Part shown: piece after piece, positions 23,881 to 31,895 of the stretch | How positions within the stretch are numbered: the first letter of the stretch is position 1 | Layout: every line of letters starts with the position of its first letter | Assembly: GCA_024687745.1 (NCBI GenBank) | Contig: JAILEM010000129.1 | Location: forward strand, 1 to 49,697 | DNA from: Lachnospiraceae bacterium | Lineage (GTDB): Bacteria > Bacillota > Clostridia > Lachnospirales > Lachnospiraceae | Direction: 5' to 3' | DNA: 49,697 bases | Position numbers and translations under genes: made by a program | Notes under the pieces: generated by a model | What the model was told of the DNA's origin: nothing | Database searches by the model: none | The model's input: only the letters and a program-made list of their open reading frames with translations

Positions 23881-24450
23881 TTAATATCCGAATTCCTGTG
23901 CCCAGTAAAGTGTTCCGTCATCTGACTGATAAACAGAGATCGCGATCTTTGTAAATGTGTTATAAAGGATATTCTCTCTGTGTGTAGGACTGTCCATCCA
24001 TCCGCCAAGAACATCATCTGCGGTATCATAACCGAAAGCAAGATTTTCTCCACCCATGATCTTACTGTTTACTGTATTCCACTTGCTTCCATTAGGACGG
24101 GTATGATCAAACACATCCGATATCTCTTTTGCTCTTACGTCTGCCGCGCTTTCAAGGTTACCGTCCCATGTAAGCGTTCCAAGTCCCTCAGCTTCTCTCT
24201 GCTCATTAACAAGATTATATGCCTTAAGTGCTTCGCTTCTTAAAGAGGTATTGTCTCCCGAAGTATCAGCAAGAGCGATGGCTTCTTCATCAAGATAAAT
24301 AACCCCATTCGAATCCATATCTGTCTGAGCTATGAAAGCTGCTTCATCAGGTAATGTTCCTGCCTGCTTATTATTATAAAAAACAGAGCAGATAACTATG
24401 GGTACTATCAAAGCTAATGCAATAACTCCAAATAATGTTTTTTTCTTCAT
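23881..24450 (-). CDS. CAP/SCP-domain secreted or membrane-anchored protein
   Basis: From the ATG at 24448-24450 (MKKKTLFGV, preceded by AAGGAGG six bases upstream) the protein has 189 residues; an upstream in-frame start at 24495 has no ribosome site. Residues 4-22 are a hydrophobic signal or anchor helix. The C-terminal 120 residues form a CAP (PR-1/SCP) domain: LVNEQREAEGLGTLTWD, the histidine in VFDHTRPNG, GENLAFGY, and WMDSPTHRENIL supplying the second histidine. The fold is common in extracellular bacterial proteins of unknown role; spore-coat YkwD belongs to the same family. It has its own apparent promoter and no obvious partner among its neighbours. Confidence 0.88.
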   Translation of the reverse strand: MKKKTLFGVIALALIVPIVICSVFYNNKQAGTLPDEAAFIAQTDMDSNGVIYLDEEAIALADTSGDNTSLRSEALKAYNLVNEQREAEGLGTLTWDGNLESAADVRAKEISDVFDHTRPNGSKWNTVNSKIMGGENLAFGYDTADDVLGGWMDSPTHRENILYNTFTKIAISVYQSDDGTLYWAQEFGY

Positions 24451-24516
24451 GCTTTTCCTCCTTGTTTCTTCACGAAAACGTATTCGAATAAACATAATCT
24501 CTCTTTTGTGATACTA

Positions 24517-24544
24517 TTATTACATACTCCGTCACAAATTGCAA
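24517..24544 (-). promoter_or_regulatory. Probable promoter of the CAP-domain gene
   Basis: On the minus strand the -35 is TTGCAA (24539-24544), the spacer is 16 bases and the -10 is TAATAA (24517-24522) preceded by TG, an extended -10 feature. It lies about 70 bases before the start codon. Confidence 0.55.
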
Positions 24545-24573
24545 GCAGTTTTTATAAAAAATCACAAGAAAAT

Positions 24574-25446
24574 TTAAATGTGACATTTCTTCATCATTCC
24601 AACCCCCATTGCATTGGGTCCTGTATGGGTAGTGATGCTGCATGAAAGCGGATCATAAAATACTTCTGTATCGGGAAATGCTTCCTTTACGGTACTAAAC
24701 CACTTCTCTGCTTCACTTCTTTCGGTAAAGCTTCCGGCTACTCCTATGAGCATATCCTCTGCAGAGACATCAGAAAATCTTGTTTTCATTTCCTTATGCA
24801 TGTTTTCAATGATCTTCGCGGCACATTTCTTTGCTCCCCTTACCGCTGTCACCGGTTCAAACTTCTCTCCCGTTGTCCTTAAGATAGGTTTAACACTTAA
24901 TACATTACTGACGAGACTTGCAGCGGCAGATGTAGCCCTTCCTGTCTTCATGAAATATTCAAGAGTATCAACGCCAAGGTAAACAACAGAATCATTTCTC
25001 ATTGCTTCCAGTATATCTTTGATCTCAGCTCCTGATCTTCCGGAATCCGAAAGTCTTTTGGCATCCATGACAGAACCTCTGAGAGTTACGGAAATCCTGT
25101 GGTTATCCACAACAAAGACCCTTCCTTCATAATCATCCATACAGCTGTATGCGCTGCTGCATGAACTGCTCAGCCCGCTTGACATGGGTATATAAACCAG
25201 TTCATCATACCCTTCATCAAATATACTCTCCCACATATCTATAAGATCTCCGGGAGAGGGCATCGAGGTCGTTACATCCTTCTTTGCCAAAAGCTCCTTC
25301 ATATATTCATCTACAGTAAGACTTTCGTTTTCGTAATAATTCTTTCCTTCGATTATTACAGGCATCGGCATGGAAAATATCCCCATAGCCCTGGCTTCAT
25401 TAACGGATATCCCACTGTTTGTATCCGTAAGAATTGCTGTTCCCAC
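24574..25446 (-). CDS. DegV-family lipid/fatty-acid-binding protein
   Basis: The 290-residue cytoplasmic protein fits the DegV family. It opens with ILTDTNSGIS, continues with TSMPSPGDL, and has the conserved PMSSGLSSSCSSAY segment that contacts the fatty acid carboxylate. MKTGRATSAAASLVSNVLSVKPIL and a C-terminal HTGPNAMGVG are also typical. DegV proteins bind fatty acids; in several Firmicutes a related protein (FakB) delivers them to the fatty acid kinase FakA, which is not in this window. The start codon is GTG, with GGAG eight bases upstream. It is separated from the flagellar operon by about 95 bases containing a plausible promoter and probably forms a single-gene unit. Confidence 0.92.
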   Translation of the reverse strand: MGTAILTDTNSGISVNEARAMGIFSMPMPVIIEGKNYYENESLTVDEYMKELLAKKDVTTSMPSPGDLIDMWESIFDEGYDELVYIPMSSGLSSSCSSAYSCMDDYEGRVFVVDNHRISVTLRGSVMDAKRLSDSGRSGAEIKDILEAMRNDSVVYLGVDTLEYFMKTGRATSAAASLVSNVLSVKPILRTTGEKFEPVTAVRGAKKCAAKIIENMHKEMKTRFSDVSAEDMLIGVAGSFTERSEAEKWFSTVKEAFPDTEVFYDPLSCSITTHTGPNAMGVGMMKKCHI

Positions 25447-25460
25447 AATCTTATCTCCAC

Positions 25461-25489
25461 ATATACTTCTACTAATAAAGACATTACAA
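25461..25489 (-). promoter_or_regulatory. Possible promoter of the degV-family gene
   Basis: On the minus strand there is TTGTAA (25484-25489), a 17-base spacer and GTATAT (25461-25466). The -10 box is imperfect, but the spacing and position about 15-20 bases before the ribosome site fit. Confidence 0.4.
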
Positions 25490-25541
25490 AAGGGAAAAAG
25501 GGTTCATGATATAAAATAATGAATTAAAATTTTTATGGTCA

Positions 25542-26546
25542 TTATCTTCCCGTTAATATTTTAGCGATCTCTTCCCGTGAAAGCCCCTTTGACAGCTCAA
25601 ACGTTCCGGAGCTTATCCTTGAATCCAGTTTTCTCGAAATCAGGTAGCTGTCAAATTCGGAAGCACTCTCTATTATCCCGCTGTTCTGAAGCTTCTTACA
25701 TATATCGGAAGAATCATCACCGTCAGATACGGTGATCTTTACCACAGCTTTGGAAGCATCCGAAGCTTTTGCATTCTCCGATCCGCTCTCTGTTTTATTC
25801 TCCTCTTCTGTCAGGGATTCCTTCGTTTCTTCTTTTGCGGCATCCTCTGCCTTTATCTTTTCGGTCTCTTCTTTTATCTGCTCTGTTTTTTCCTTTGTAA
25901 CCTCATTATCATCCTTTATCTTTTCAGTCTCTTCCTTAACCCTTTCGGCTTCCTGTTTCAGCTTTTCCGTTTCCTCTTTTGCTTCCTCAATAGCCTTATC
26001 CGTTCTTGTTATGATCGATTCACTTCCATCATCGGAAACAGTACCTGAAACATTTAACTCCTTATCGGAATTTGGATCTGTATTTTCTGTCTGTACCTCT
26101 TCAGATGACGGTGTCTGCAAAGCTTCCTGAGTGACCTCTCCGCTCTCCTCTGCTGCAGGGGCTGAAGAACCCTCATCTCTTTTTATCGTATCTATGCTCA
26201 TGGATTCTATGTTATCCTGATCATCCCCTGTAGAGGATCCTGCATCACCTTCCGGCAAACCTTCTTCTGCATTCTGATCCGATCCTTCTGTCGCATCCGT
26301 ATTTTCATCATCCGTATCATTCACAAGTTTGGATACTGTTATACCGCTTTCTCTGTCCGGCTCATCCTTATCGGAATTCTGTACCAAAAGCTCATTTTCC
26401 TTAACCATACCCAGTTTTGAAGCCGCTTCCATTATTTCCGCATCCGTCATCTGTGCAGATGCATTCTTACTGTTGGAAAACCCCATAAGCAATGCTGTTA
26501 CAGCTATCCCTATTCCAAGTCCTCTTAAATAATATCTCAGATTCAT
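25542..26546 (-). CDS. Membrane-anchored coiled-coil protein with a C-terminal MltG/YceG N-domain-like segment
   Basis: The 334-residue protein has a single hydrophobic segment (about 9-25) after MNLRYYLRG, then an acidic Ser/Asp/Glu-rich linker. A charged helix at about 180-245 has heptad-like repeats of KEETEKIK, likely a coiled coil. The last 70 residues (VSDGDDSSDICKKLQNSG, then SGTFELSKGLSREEIAKILTG) resemble the LysM-like first domain of the endolytic transglycosylase MltG, without the catalytic domain. It starts six bases after the preceding DUF6115-like gene and appears to close the fla/che operon. A role in envelope or flagellar anchoring is inference only. Confidence 0.75.
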   Translation of the reverse strand: MNLRYYLRGLGIGIAVTALLMGFSNSKNASAQMTDAEIMEAASKLGMVKENELLVQNSDKDEPDRESGITVSKLVNDTDDENTDATEGSDQNAEEGLPEGDAGSSTGDDQDNIESMSIDTIKRDEGSSAPAAEESGEVTQEALQTPSSEEVQTENTDPNSDKELNVSGTVSDDGSESIITRTDKAIEEAKEETEKLKQEAERVKEETEKIKDDNEVTKEKTEQIKEETEKIKAEDAAKEETKESLTEEENKTESGSENAKASDASKAVVKITVSDGDDSSDICKKLQNSGIIESASEFDSYLISRKLDSRISSGTFELSKGLSREEIAKILTGR

Positions 26547-26551
26547 AATCC

Positions 26552-27469
26552 CTACCTCTTGAACAGATCTATCACAAGCTTGACTTCCCCAACGCCCAGG
26601 TTAAGATTTTTAGCTATATCGACCGTGCTCATTCCTTTTTCGTGAAGTTCGATTATCTTCTTATTATTATTTCCTATCGCACCTCCGAAACCTGACATCA
26701 TACTCCCGGCATTTTCACCCTGCTGTACATCATCAGCTATAGTATCGACCATAAATGATGTATTATCGCCGTTTTCAACGGGAAGCGGTTTTATCACATC
26801 TGACTGTTCGATGAGGGTTATCGTCTCAAATTCATCGGAATTTAAAGCATTGAAGACCGGTTTAATATTATTCTGGGCCTTCTTTGCCTTTATTATATCT
26901 ATCCCCGTCAAAGGCTTTGTTTCAACCGCAACAGGCCGTGAGGAAACAGATGCCGCATTTGCGGTCACCGTATCTGCCGCCTGTTTCACTTCTTCAAGTT
27001 TTTTCTCTGAATAAACCTCCAGATCTTTTTTAAATTCCTGGGAGCTGTTCTGGGCAGCCTCGGAAAAATTCTCAACTTCCTTAACTGTTGCTTCTGCCTT
27101 CCTTACCGAATTCTTAACATCGACCTGCTTATCCTGAAGCATATCATACAGGAACATGACTTCCTTATGGCTCTTATCTATCTCACCCATTATCATGTTT
27201 GAGTAATCATTGACTGCCATTATCTTTTCATTGGATATTTTCTCAAGAGATCTTTCGGCCTTATCCATTGCATATTCCACTGTCTCATCCGTAACATCGG
27301 TAACCTTTATCTTCATGTTACTGAGCTCAGTTTCCATCATAGAGCGGATCTGATTCTTTCTTTCCTCGATATCCTCATCATTCTTTGCCTCATTTTTGTC
27401 CTTAATAAAAAAGCTTGCGGCAAAAATAAGCACACCCAATACTAAGAGTGTTATCTCCATCGCTGTCAT
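26552..27469 (-). CDS. DUF6115-like membrane coiled-coil protein, possible SwrB counterpart
   Basis: This 305-residue protein has an N-terminal membrane helix (about 5-22), a long charged helical region likely to form coiled coil, a flexible middle, and a C-terminal helix-turn-helix-like tail (IIELHEKGMSTVDIAKNL). The architecture is what I recall for DUF6115 proteins. In Bacillus subtilis swrB, which encodes a single-pass protein that activates the flagellar export machinery, also closes the fla/che operon near sigD. Position and architecture make this a candidate functional counterpart, but I cannot show homology by eye. The start has GGGAG six bases upstream, and it lies 34 bases after the FapA-like gene. 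Confidence 0.72.
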   Translation of the reverse strand: MTAMEITLLVLGVLIFAASFFIKDKNEAKNDEDIEERKNQIRSMMETELSNMKIKVTDVTDETVEYAMDKAERSLEKISNEKIMAVNDYSNMIMGEIDKSHKEVMFLYDMLQDKQVDVKNSVRKAEATVKEVENFSEAAQNSSQEFKKDLEVYSEKKLEEVKQAADTVTANAASVSSRPVAVETKPLTGIDIIKAKKAQNNIKPVFNALNSDEFETITLIEQSDVIKPLPVENGDNTSFMVDTIADDVQQGENAGSMMSGFGGAIGNNNKKIIELHEKGMSTVDIAKNLNLGVGEVKLVIDLFKR

Positions 27470-27503
27470 AATAATCTCCCTCTGATAAAAAATATAAAAA
27501 CCG

Positions 27504-29111
27504 TCAGAACAGTGCTTTTATTCTTATATCTGCGCCTTCTCTGACAAACTTTGTCCTCTGGGTTAACGTCTTTATCTCTTTTGAAACATCATTGATCGTG
27601 ATCACGGTACCCGGATAACAATCCCCCGAAACTCTCACAGAAGGAGTAACATCCGAAGCTTCATCCTTGATCTTTTCCATATAATCATTATATTCCTTCG
27701 TTGCCTTTGAAATAGCGGCTGTAAGAGCCTTGTACTGGTCATTGAGCTGCTTCAGATACCTGATCTGATCAGTAGTCAGCTTATCTCCCTTCTGCATGCG
27801 CTGAGTCAGGGTCACAAGTATCGGTTTTACCTGTTCCAGAGCCTTATTAAGCTTTTTTACATCCTGTTCCATGGTCTGTGCCTTTGCCTTTATGGCGGGA
27901 TCTGCGCCAACCTCCAGAACAGTCTCTACTCCCATCGTGGATCCGACAGTCTTTGCTTCGATGTCAACACCGGCCTTTACCTTTCCACCGGTTATGTTCC
28001 CTCTTTTTCCATTGACGTTTATCTCGGTTTTGGCAAGTACCTCACTGTGTACTATGGCTTCCGCGGTAACGTAACCGCCGCTTTCAACATGAGCATTCTC
28101 AATAAACTTTGATACTATATTATTACCGGCCTTAAGAGTTCCCTTGTTCATTCCGTTCATTCCATGACCGATGATTATATCAAGTCCGGCATCAAGAGAA
28201 GCCCCTTCCACTACTCCCTTGACTTCTATTGTCCCGTTCGATCTTACCGAAAAGCCTTCCTTGACATTTCCCCTTACTACAACATCGCCCTCATAATCTA
28301 TGTTTCCTGTGGATGTATCCACATCGTCAACCTCATATACGTCCTTTACAAAAACCATACCGTCAACAAACGAGACGTTCCCGTCAATATTGGCTAAAAG
28401 CTCCAGTCCGTCCGCACTTACCCTGGTATTATTTCCGGGCATGAATGAGGGATTTTCAACATCCTTCGGTTTTACGGCTTTTCCATATACATCAAAACCG
28501 TCACTGCCTTTTACGGCCGGAGTTATCCTTGCAAGAACCTCATCTTTTTTACATGGAGATATAAGATCAAGTTCAAAGAAATTAACTGTCCCGTCTTCAT
28601 TCAGTTTGGGTTTGGTATTATGATCGGTATTAAAGAAATATTCTATCGTTCCGTCCGAGCCTGAAGTCGGCGGCTGCCCCTCGGCCAAAAGATAGGATCT
28701 GCAATAATCTCTGTCTTTAAGATATGAATCTATCACTTCAATATTCAAACCGGAAATGATCTTTTTTGCCTTAAGATCTCCGATTATCTCATCCCTGTCA
28801 AGTTCGTTTCCACCCTCGGAATTAGGGTAAAACCTTGCAAATGCCCTGAGTCCGTCCTCACTCAGAGTCAGGCTGAAGCTTTCACTTTCAGGAAATCCCT
28901 TTTCAGAATCAAGCTTTAGCGTCTGCATGCCGAGAGCGGATTCCACTATCGCATTATTAATAGCTATCATATCTACCGGATAGCTCCTGTCCGAAAGATA
29001 ATTCCTCAGCTCATTAAAATCCACGGCATCTCCGCCGTCCTGTGGCGGATATACCTCCAAAAATCTTCCCTTTTCATTTATCTGAATCCTGAAATAACCA
29101 TTCTTTTTCAT
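27504..29111 (-). CDS. FapA/DUF342-family polymerising beta-helix protein
   Basis: From the ATG at 29109-29111 (MKKNGYFRIQ, with GGGGG five bases upstream) the protein has 535 residues; a longer start at 29165 would overlap the sigma-factor gene. The central region has repeating short strands such as NIDYEGDVVVRGNV, VEGASLDAGLDIIIGHGM, ENAHVESGGYVTAEAIVHSEV and NGKRGNITGGKVKAG, typical of the DUF342 right-handed beta helix. A C-terminal helical hairpin follows (MEQDVKKLNKALEQVKP onwards). The family (FapA, formerly DUF342) is often encoded beside flagellar or chemotaxis genes in Clostridia and Vibrio. Its role is not clearly defined and it may form a scaffold. It lies directly downstream of fliA. 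Confidence 0.85.
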   Translation of the reverse strand: MKKNGYFRIQINEKGRFLEVYPPQDGGDAVDFNELRNYLSDRSYPVDMIAINNAIVESALGMQTLKLDSEKGFPESESFSLTLSEDGLRAFARFYPNSEGGNELDRDEIIGDLKAKKIISGLNIEVIDSYLKDRDYCRSYLLAEGQPPTSGSDGTIEYFFNTDHNTKPKLNEDGTVNFFELDLISPCKKDEVLARITPAVKGSDGFDVYGKAVKPKDVENPSFMPGNNTRVSADGLELLANIDGNVSFVDGMVFVKDVYEVDDVDTSTGNIDYEGDVVVRGNVKEGFSVRSNGTIEVKGVVEGASLDAGLDIIIGHGMNGMNKGTLKAGNNIVSKFIENAHVESGGYVTAEAIVHSEVLAKTEINVNGKRGNITGGKVKAGVDIEAKTVGSTMGVETVLEVGADPAIKAKAQTMEQDVKKLNKALEQVKPILVTLTQRMQKGDKLTTDQIRYLKQLNDQYKALTAAISKATKEYNDYMEKIKDEASDVTPSVRVSGDCYPGTVITINDVSKEIKTLTQRTKFVREGADIRIKALF

Positions 29112-29130
29112 TTTATCCCCCTGTTTTTTA

Positions 29131-29910
29131 CTACATACTTCCGGCGATGACATCCATGTACGCACCCATCTTGCCCTTCATCTTTGTAAGTGCCTTTGTA
29201 TGAAGCTGTGATACCCTTGACTCCGAAACCTCCAGAATATTACTGATCTCCTTAAGAGTAAGATCCTCATAATAGTATAGAAGTATCACCTTCTGTTCCT
29301 TCTCCGTTAAAAGAGCCAACGCCTCCTTAAGCTTTTCCTTAAGCTCTTCCTTAGCTACCGCCTCCTCAGGCATATCAAATCTTGACATTGTCTCCTGGGT
29401 TTCGGTAACATTTACATCGCCTCCGCCCTGTTCGACAAATTCGTCCAGTGAGACGATATTTGTGACCTTCATCTGCGACTGCCATTCATCATATTCACCC
29501 TGTGATATGCCAAGCTGATCTGCGATCTCCTCATCTGTGGCAGATTTACCGGTCCTTGCTTCTATATCCTTAATGGCCTGTGATATATCCCTCTGTCTTT
29601 TCCTGACTGTTCTTGGTATCCAGTCCATCTTTCTGATCTGGTCGAGTATGGACCCCCTTATCCTCAGGCTTGCATATGTTTCAAACTTAACGTCCTTTCG
29701 AGGGTCAAATTTATCGATGGCATCTATCAAACCGAATATCCCGTAACTGACAAGATCATCGTATTCAACATTATAACCCAGATACATGGCAAGTCGGCCG
29801 GCTACAACTTTTACCAACGGTGCATACTCCAGTATTATCTTTTCCCTTGTTTCCTGCGTCGGATTCTTGATATAGGAATCCCACAGCTTCTGTTTTGCAG
29901 CCTCGTCCAT
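29131..29910 (-). CDS. fliA: RNA polymerase sigma factor FliA/SigD (sigma-28)
   Basis: The 259-residue protein fits the FliA/WhiG sigma family. Region 2 contains YNVEYDDLVSYGIFGLIDAI, followed by KFETYASLRIRGSILDQIRK and MDWIPRTVRKRQRD, a near-diagnostic FliA stretch. Region 4 is ALLTEKEQKVILLYYYEDLT with helix-turn-helix LKEISNILEVSESRVSQLH. It directs late flagellar genes such as flagellin; those genes and its antagonist FlgM are not in the window. It lies at the same place as sigD in the Bacillus fla/che operon, after cheC-cheD. The ribosome site is GGAGGG. I found no convincing sigma-28 promoter upstream of window genes, consistent with the core operon being sigma-A driven. Confidence 0.96.
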   Translation of the reverse strand: MDEAAKQKLWDSYIKNPTQETREKIILEYAPLVKVVAGRLAMYLGYNVEYDDLVSYGIFGLIDAIDKFDPRKDVKFETYASLRIRGSILDQIRKMDWIPRTVRKRQRDISQAIKDIEARTGKSATDEEIADQLGISQGEYDEWQSQMKVTNIVSLDEFVEQGGGDVNVTETQETMSRFDMPEEAVAKEELKEKLKEALALLTEKEQKVILLYYYEDLTLKEISNILEVSESRVSQLHTKALTKMKGKMGAYMDVIAGSM

Positions 29911-29929
29911 TTATACCCTCCAATACGTC

Positions 29930-30238
29930 TCAGACCCCTTCATCCCCTTCCGGTCCGGATGTACCTTCATTTTCTCCAACCTGCTTTTCTATTACTTCTC
30001 CTTCGTCTCCTTCAAGGCTTATCTCTTCTCCCTCAGTTTCACTAACCTCTTCCTCTGGCAAAGGGCAGAACTTATCAAGTACTCCCTTTATTATCAGCCC
30101 GATGATAAGAAAAACAACCAGAGCAAGAAACAGGGCAGGCAAAAGTTCATTAAGCTCATAGTCGTTTAGATATGTCACTATACAGGTGACCAAAGCACCC
30201 AAAAGCATTACCACTAACGGAATCTTTTTTGTATTCAT
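29930..30238 (-). CDS. Small membrane protein with an acidic tail, between cheD and fliA
   Basis: I do not recognise a named family. The 102-residue product has two hydrophobic helices (about 7-25 and 32-51) and a C-terminal tail very rich in Glu, Asp and Gly. It begins nine bases after the cheD stop and ends 20 bases before fliA. No clear Shine-Dalgarno lies before the ATG at 30236-30238, so translation may depend on coupling to cheD. Its conserved slot within the operon suggests a motility function, which is inference. Confidence 0.75.
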   Translation of the reverse strand: MNTKKIPLVVMLLGALVTCIVTYLNDYELNELLPALFLALVVFLIIGLIIKGVLDKFCPLPEEEVSETEGEEISLEGDEGEVIEKQVGENEGTSGPEGDEGV

Positions 30239-30247
30239 AATCAGAAA

Positions 30248-30733
30248 TCAGATTTTCTTCTGCCCCTTACCAACGGTTTTGATTATATAATCACCTGTTT
30301 CAGGGTAATACTCTACGGTTCTACCGTAGCTGTCCCCCGTATCCTCTGCAAGAATAGGTATCTTCAGCTCTTTTAACACTTTTTTGACGGCCTCGACATT
30401 CCTGTCACCCACTGACATCAGATCCGACTTACTGGAAAAGGCAAACATCTTGGCTCCTCCGGCAATCTTTGACTCAAGTCTCATCCGATTTCCGCCATTC
30501 TTTGCAATTATATCCACAAGCTCTCTGACACCGGTGTCTGCAAATTTAGCAATATTATGCCCTCCCTGAATAGATTTACTGTCAGGAAGCATAATGTGCG
30601 CAAGTCCTCCCACCTTAGTTCTGGGATCCCGTATCGCTATACCCACACAGGATCCAAGGCCCAGTGTAGTTATCCCGTCCGGAGCCTTACATAGCTTTAA
30701 ATCAGCCATTCCAACCTTTATCATTTCACTCAT
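30248..30733 (-). CDS. cheD: Chemoreceptor glutamine deamidase CheD
   Basis: The 161-residue protein shows the CheD catalytic pair: Cys29 in LGLGSCVGIAI and His46 in GLAHIMLPDS. The later ESKIAGGAKMF segment is conserved too. CheD deamidates glutamines on methyl-accepting receptors and, in the Bacillus system, forms a complex with CheC that raises CheC phosphatase activity towards CheY-P. Here it directly follows cheC by six bases, matching that partnership. The start has GGGGAT about ten bases upstream. Confidence 0.95.
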   Translation of the reverse strand: MSEMIKVGMADLKLCKAPDGITTLGLGSCVGIAIRDPRTKVGGLAHIMLPDSKSIQGGHNIAKFADTGVRELVDIIAKNGGNRMRLESKIAGGAKMFAFSSKSDLMSVGDRNVEAVKKVLKELKIPILAEDTGDSYGRTVEYYPETGDYIIKTVGKGQKKI

Positions 30734-30739
30734 AACCGA

Positions 30740-31354
30740 TTACATCCCCAATGATGATAAAATTTTATCATATGAATCCAAATCCGGAACAAGGATAAAA
30801 AATCCATTAAGCTTAAGATCGTCCGAAAAAGCGGTTTCTATCAATAATATCCTGTCGCCAAGCTCTCCAAATTCTATTGCAGGAACAGACATTATCGCCC
30901 CTGCCATATCAATACTTATATCCGGTATTGAAGGAAATATCTTAAGATTTGTCAGTGTAGACAGACTCGACAGATAAGAACCGGTGATAATATTACCTAT
31001 CTCCTTTAACGCAGAAATCTCCATTTCGGTAAAGGATTCGGAATCATGCTCCGGTGTTCCCATTAACATCGAGATCAGTGTCCTCGCTGACTTTTCCTCA
31101 AGTAAGAACATTATGCTCCCATGAATGTCTCCGTCAACGACCTGATAAATCCCTGCCATGATCTGTTCTTCCCCGCCCATGGCTTCGCCTACCTCTGAAA
31201 ATTCCAAAAGCTCAACCTTGGGCACCTTCATGTCTACCTTGGTATTCAAAAGCTGAGCCAGAGCGGTCGTCGCATTTCCTGCTCCAATATTTCCTATTTC
31301 TTTAAGGACATCAAAATACATGGTGTCCATCTGCTCAAGATCGATTTTAGCCAT
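30740..31354 (-). CDS. cheC: CheY-P phosphatase CheC
   Basis: The 204-residue protein carries two copies of the CheC phosphatase motif ([DS]xxxExxN): DVLKEIGNIGAGNA near the N-terminus and SALKEIGNIITG near the middle. Both Glu and Asn are present in each helix, so both active centres may work. CheC dephosphorylates CheY-P and binds CheD. The length is normal for the family. The start has GAGGAG upstream. It lies between cheW and cheD in the conserved chemotaxis block. Confidence 0.95.
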   Translation of the reverse strand: MAKIDLEQMDTMYFDVLKEIGNIGAGNATTALAQLLNTKVDMKVPKVELLEFSEVGEAMGGEEQIMAGIYQVVDGDIHGSIMFLLEEKSARTLISMLMGTPEHDSESFTEMEISALKEIGNIITGSYLSSLSTLTNLKIFPSIPDISIDMAGAIMSVPAIEFGELGDRILLIETAFSDDLKLNGFFILVPDLDSYDKILSSLGM

Positions 31355-31418
31355 TTAATCTCCTCTTCTTCCTTATTATTCTACAGTCAGTAATTTTAAA
31401 GCAAAGCAAACGGGACTG

Positions 31419-31877
31419 TTATTCGGATATCACCGCATTCAGGTCAAGCAATGAAATAAGGGAATTATTACATTTACCTATACCGTTTATGAATGTTACC
31501 TGCTCATTCCTTACAGTTCCCTTTGTATACTCTATCTCGTCGCTTGTAAGTGTGACCACTTCCTTTACGGCATCCACTACTATTCCTATAGGTGCATTGT
31601 TCTCAAGCTTTATTATTATGATCCTTGTATCTTTGGTATATTCTTCATCGGGAAGTCCTGCCTTTTTTCTAAGGTTCATAACAGGAACAACCTCTCCTCT
31701 TAAGTTTATAACACCTTCAAAATAGCTCTGTACATCGGGTACTCTTGTTATCTTCTGCATACGTACGATATTGTCTACGTATTTGATGTCTATACCGTAC
31801 TGCTCATCTCCTATCCTTATTACTATAAACTGAGTCTTCTCCATTTCGACTTCCGAATTTAACATTAATTCATCCAT
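31419..31877 (-). CDS. cheW: Chemotaxis coupling protein CheW
   Basis: The 152-residue protein has a CheW beta-barrel fold: FIVIRIGDEQYGIDI at the start, ITRVPDVQSYFEGVINLRGEVVPVMNLR in the middle, and ITFINGIGK-like IGKCNNSLISLLDL near the end. It links chemoreceptors to the histidine kinase CheA at the membrane. The start has a GGAGGAGC site. It starts about 18 bases after the cheA stop. Receptor genes are not in the window. Confidence 0.95.
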   Translation of the reverse strand: MDELMLNSEVEMEKTQFIVIRIGDEQYGIDIKYVDNIVRMQKITRVPDVQSYFEGVINLRGEVVPVMNLRKKAGLPDEEYTKDTRIIIIKLENNAPIGIVVDAVKEVVTLTSDEIEYTKGTVRNEQVTFINGIGKCNNSLISLLDLNAVISE

Positions 31878-31895
31878 TTTAAAGCTCCTCCCGTA

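Noticed and set aside
24552-24580. A TCACA/TGTGA hairpin with T run after the degV-family gene
   Set aside because: Only five A/T-rich pairs around a long loop overlap the stop codon; too weak to list as a terminator.
25732-26130. A Ser/Phe-rich plus-strand open frame opposite the coiled-coil gene
   Set aside because: Its low-complexity composition is the complement of the Glu/Lys-rich heptads on the other strand.
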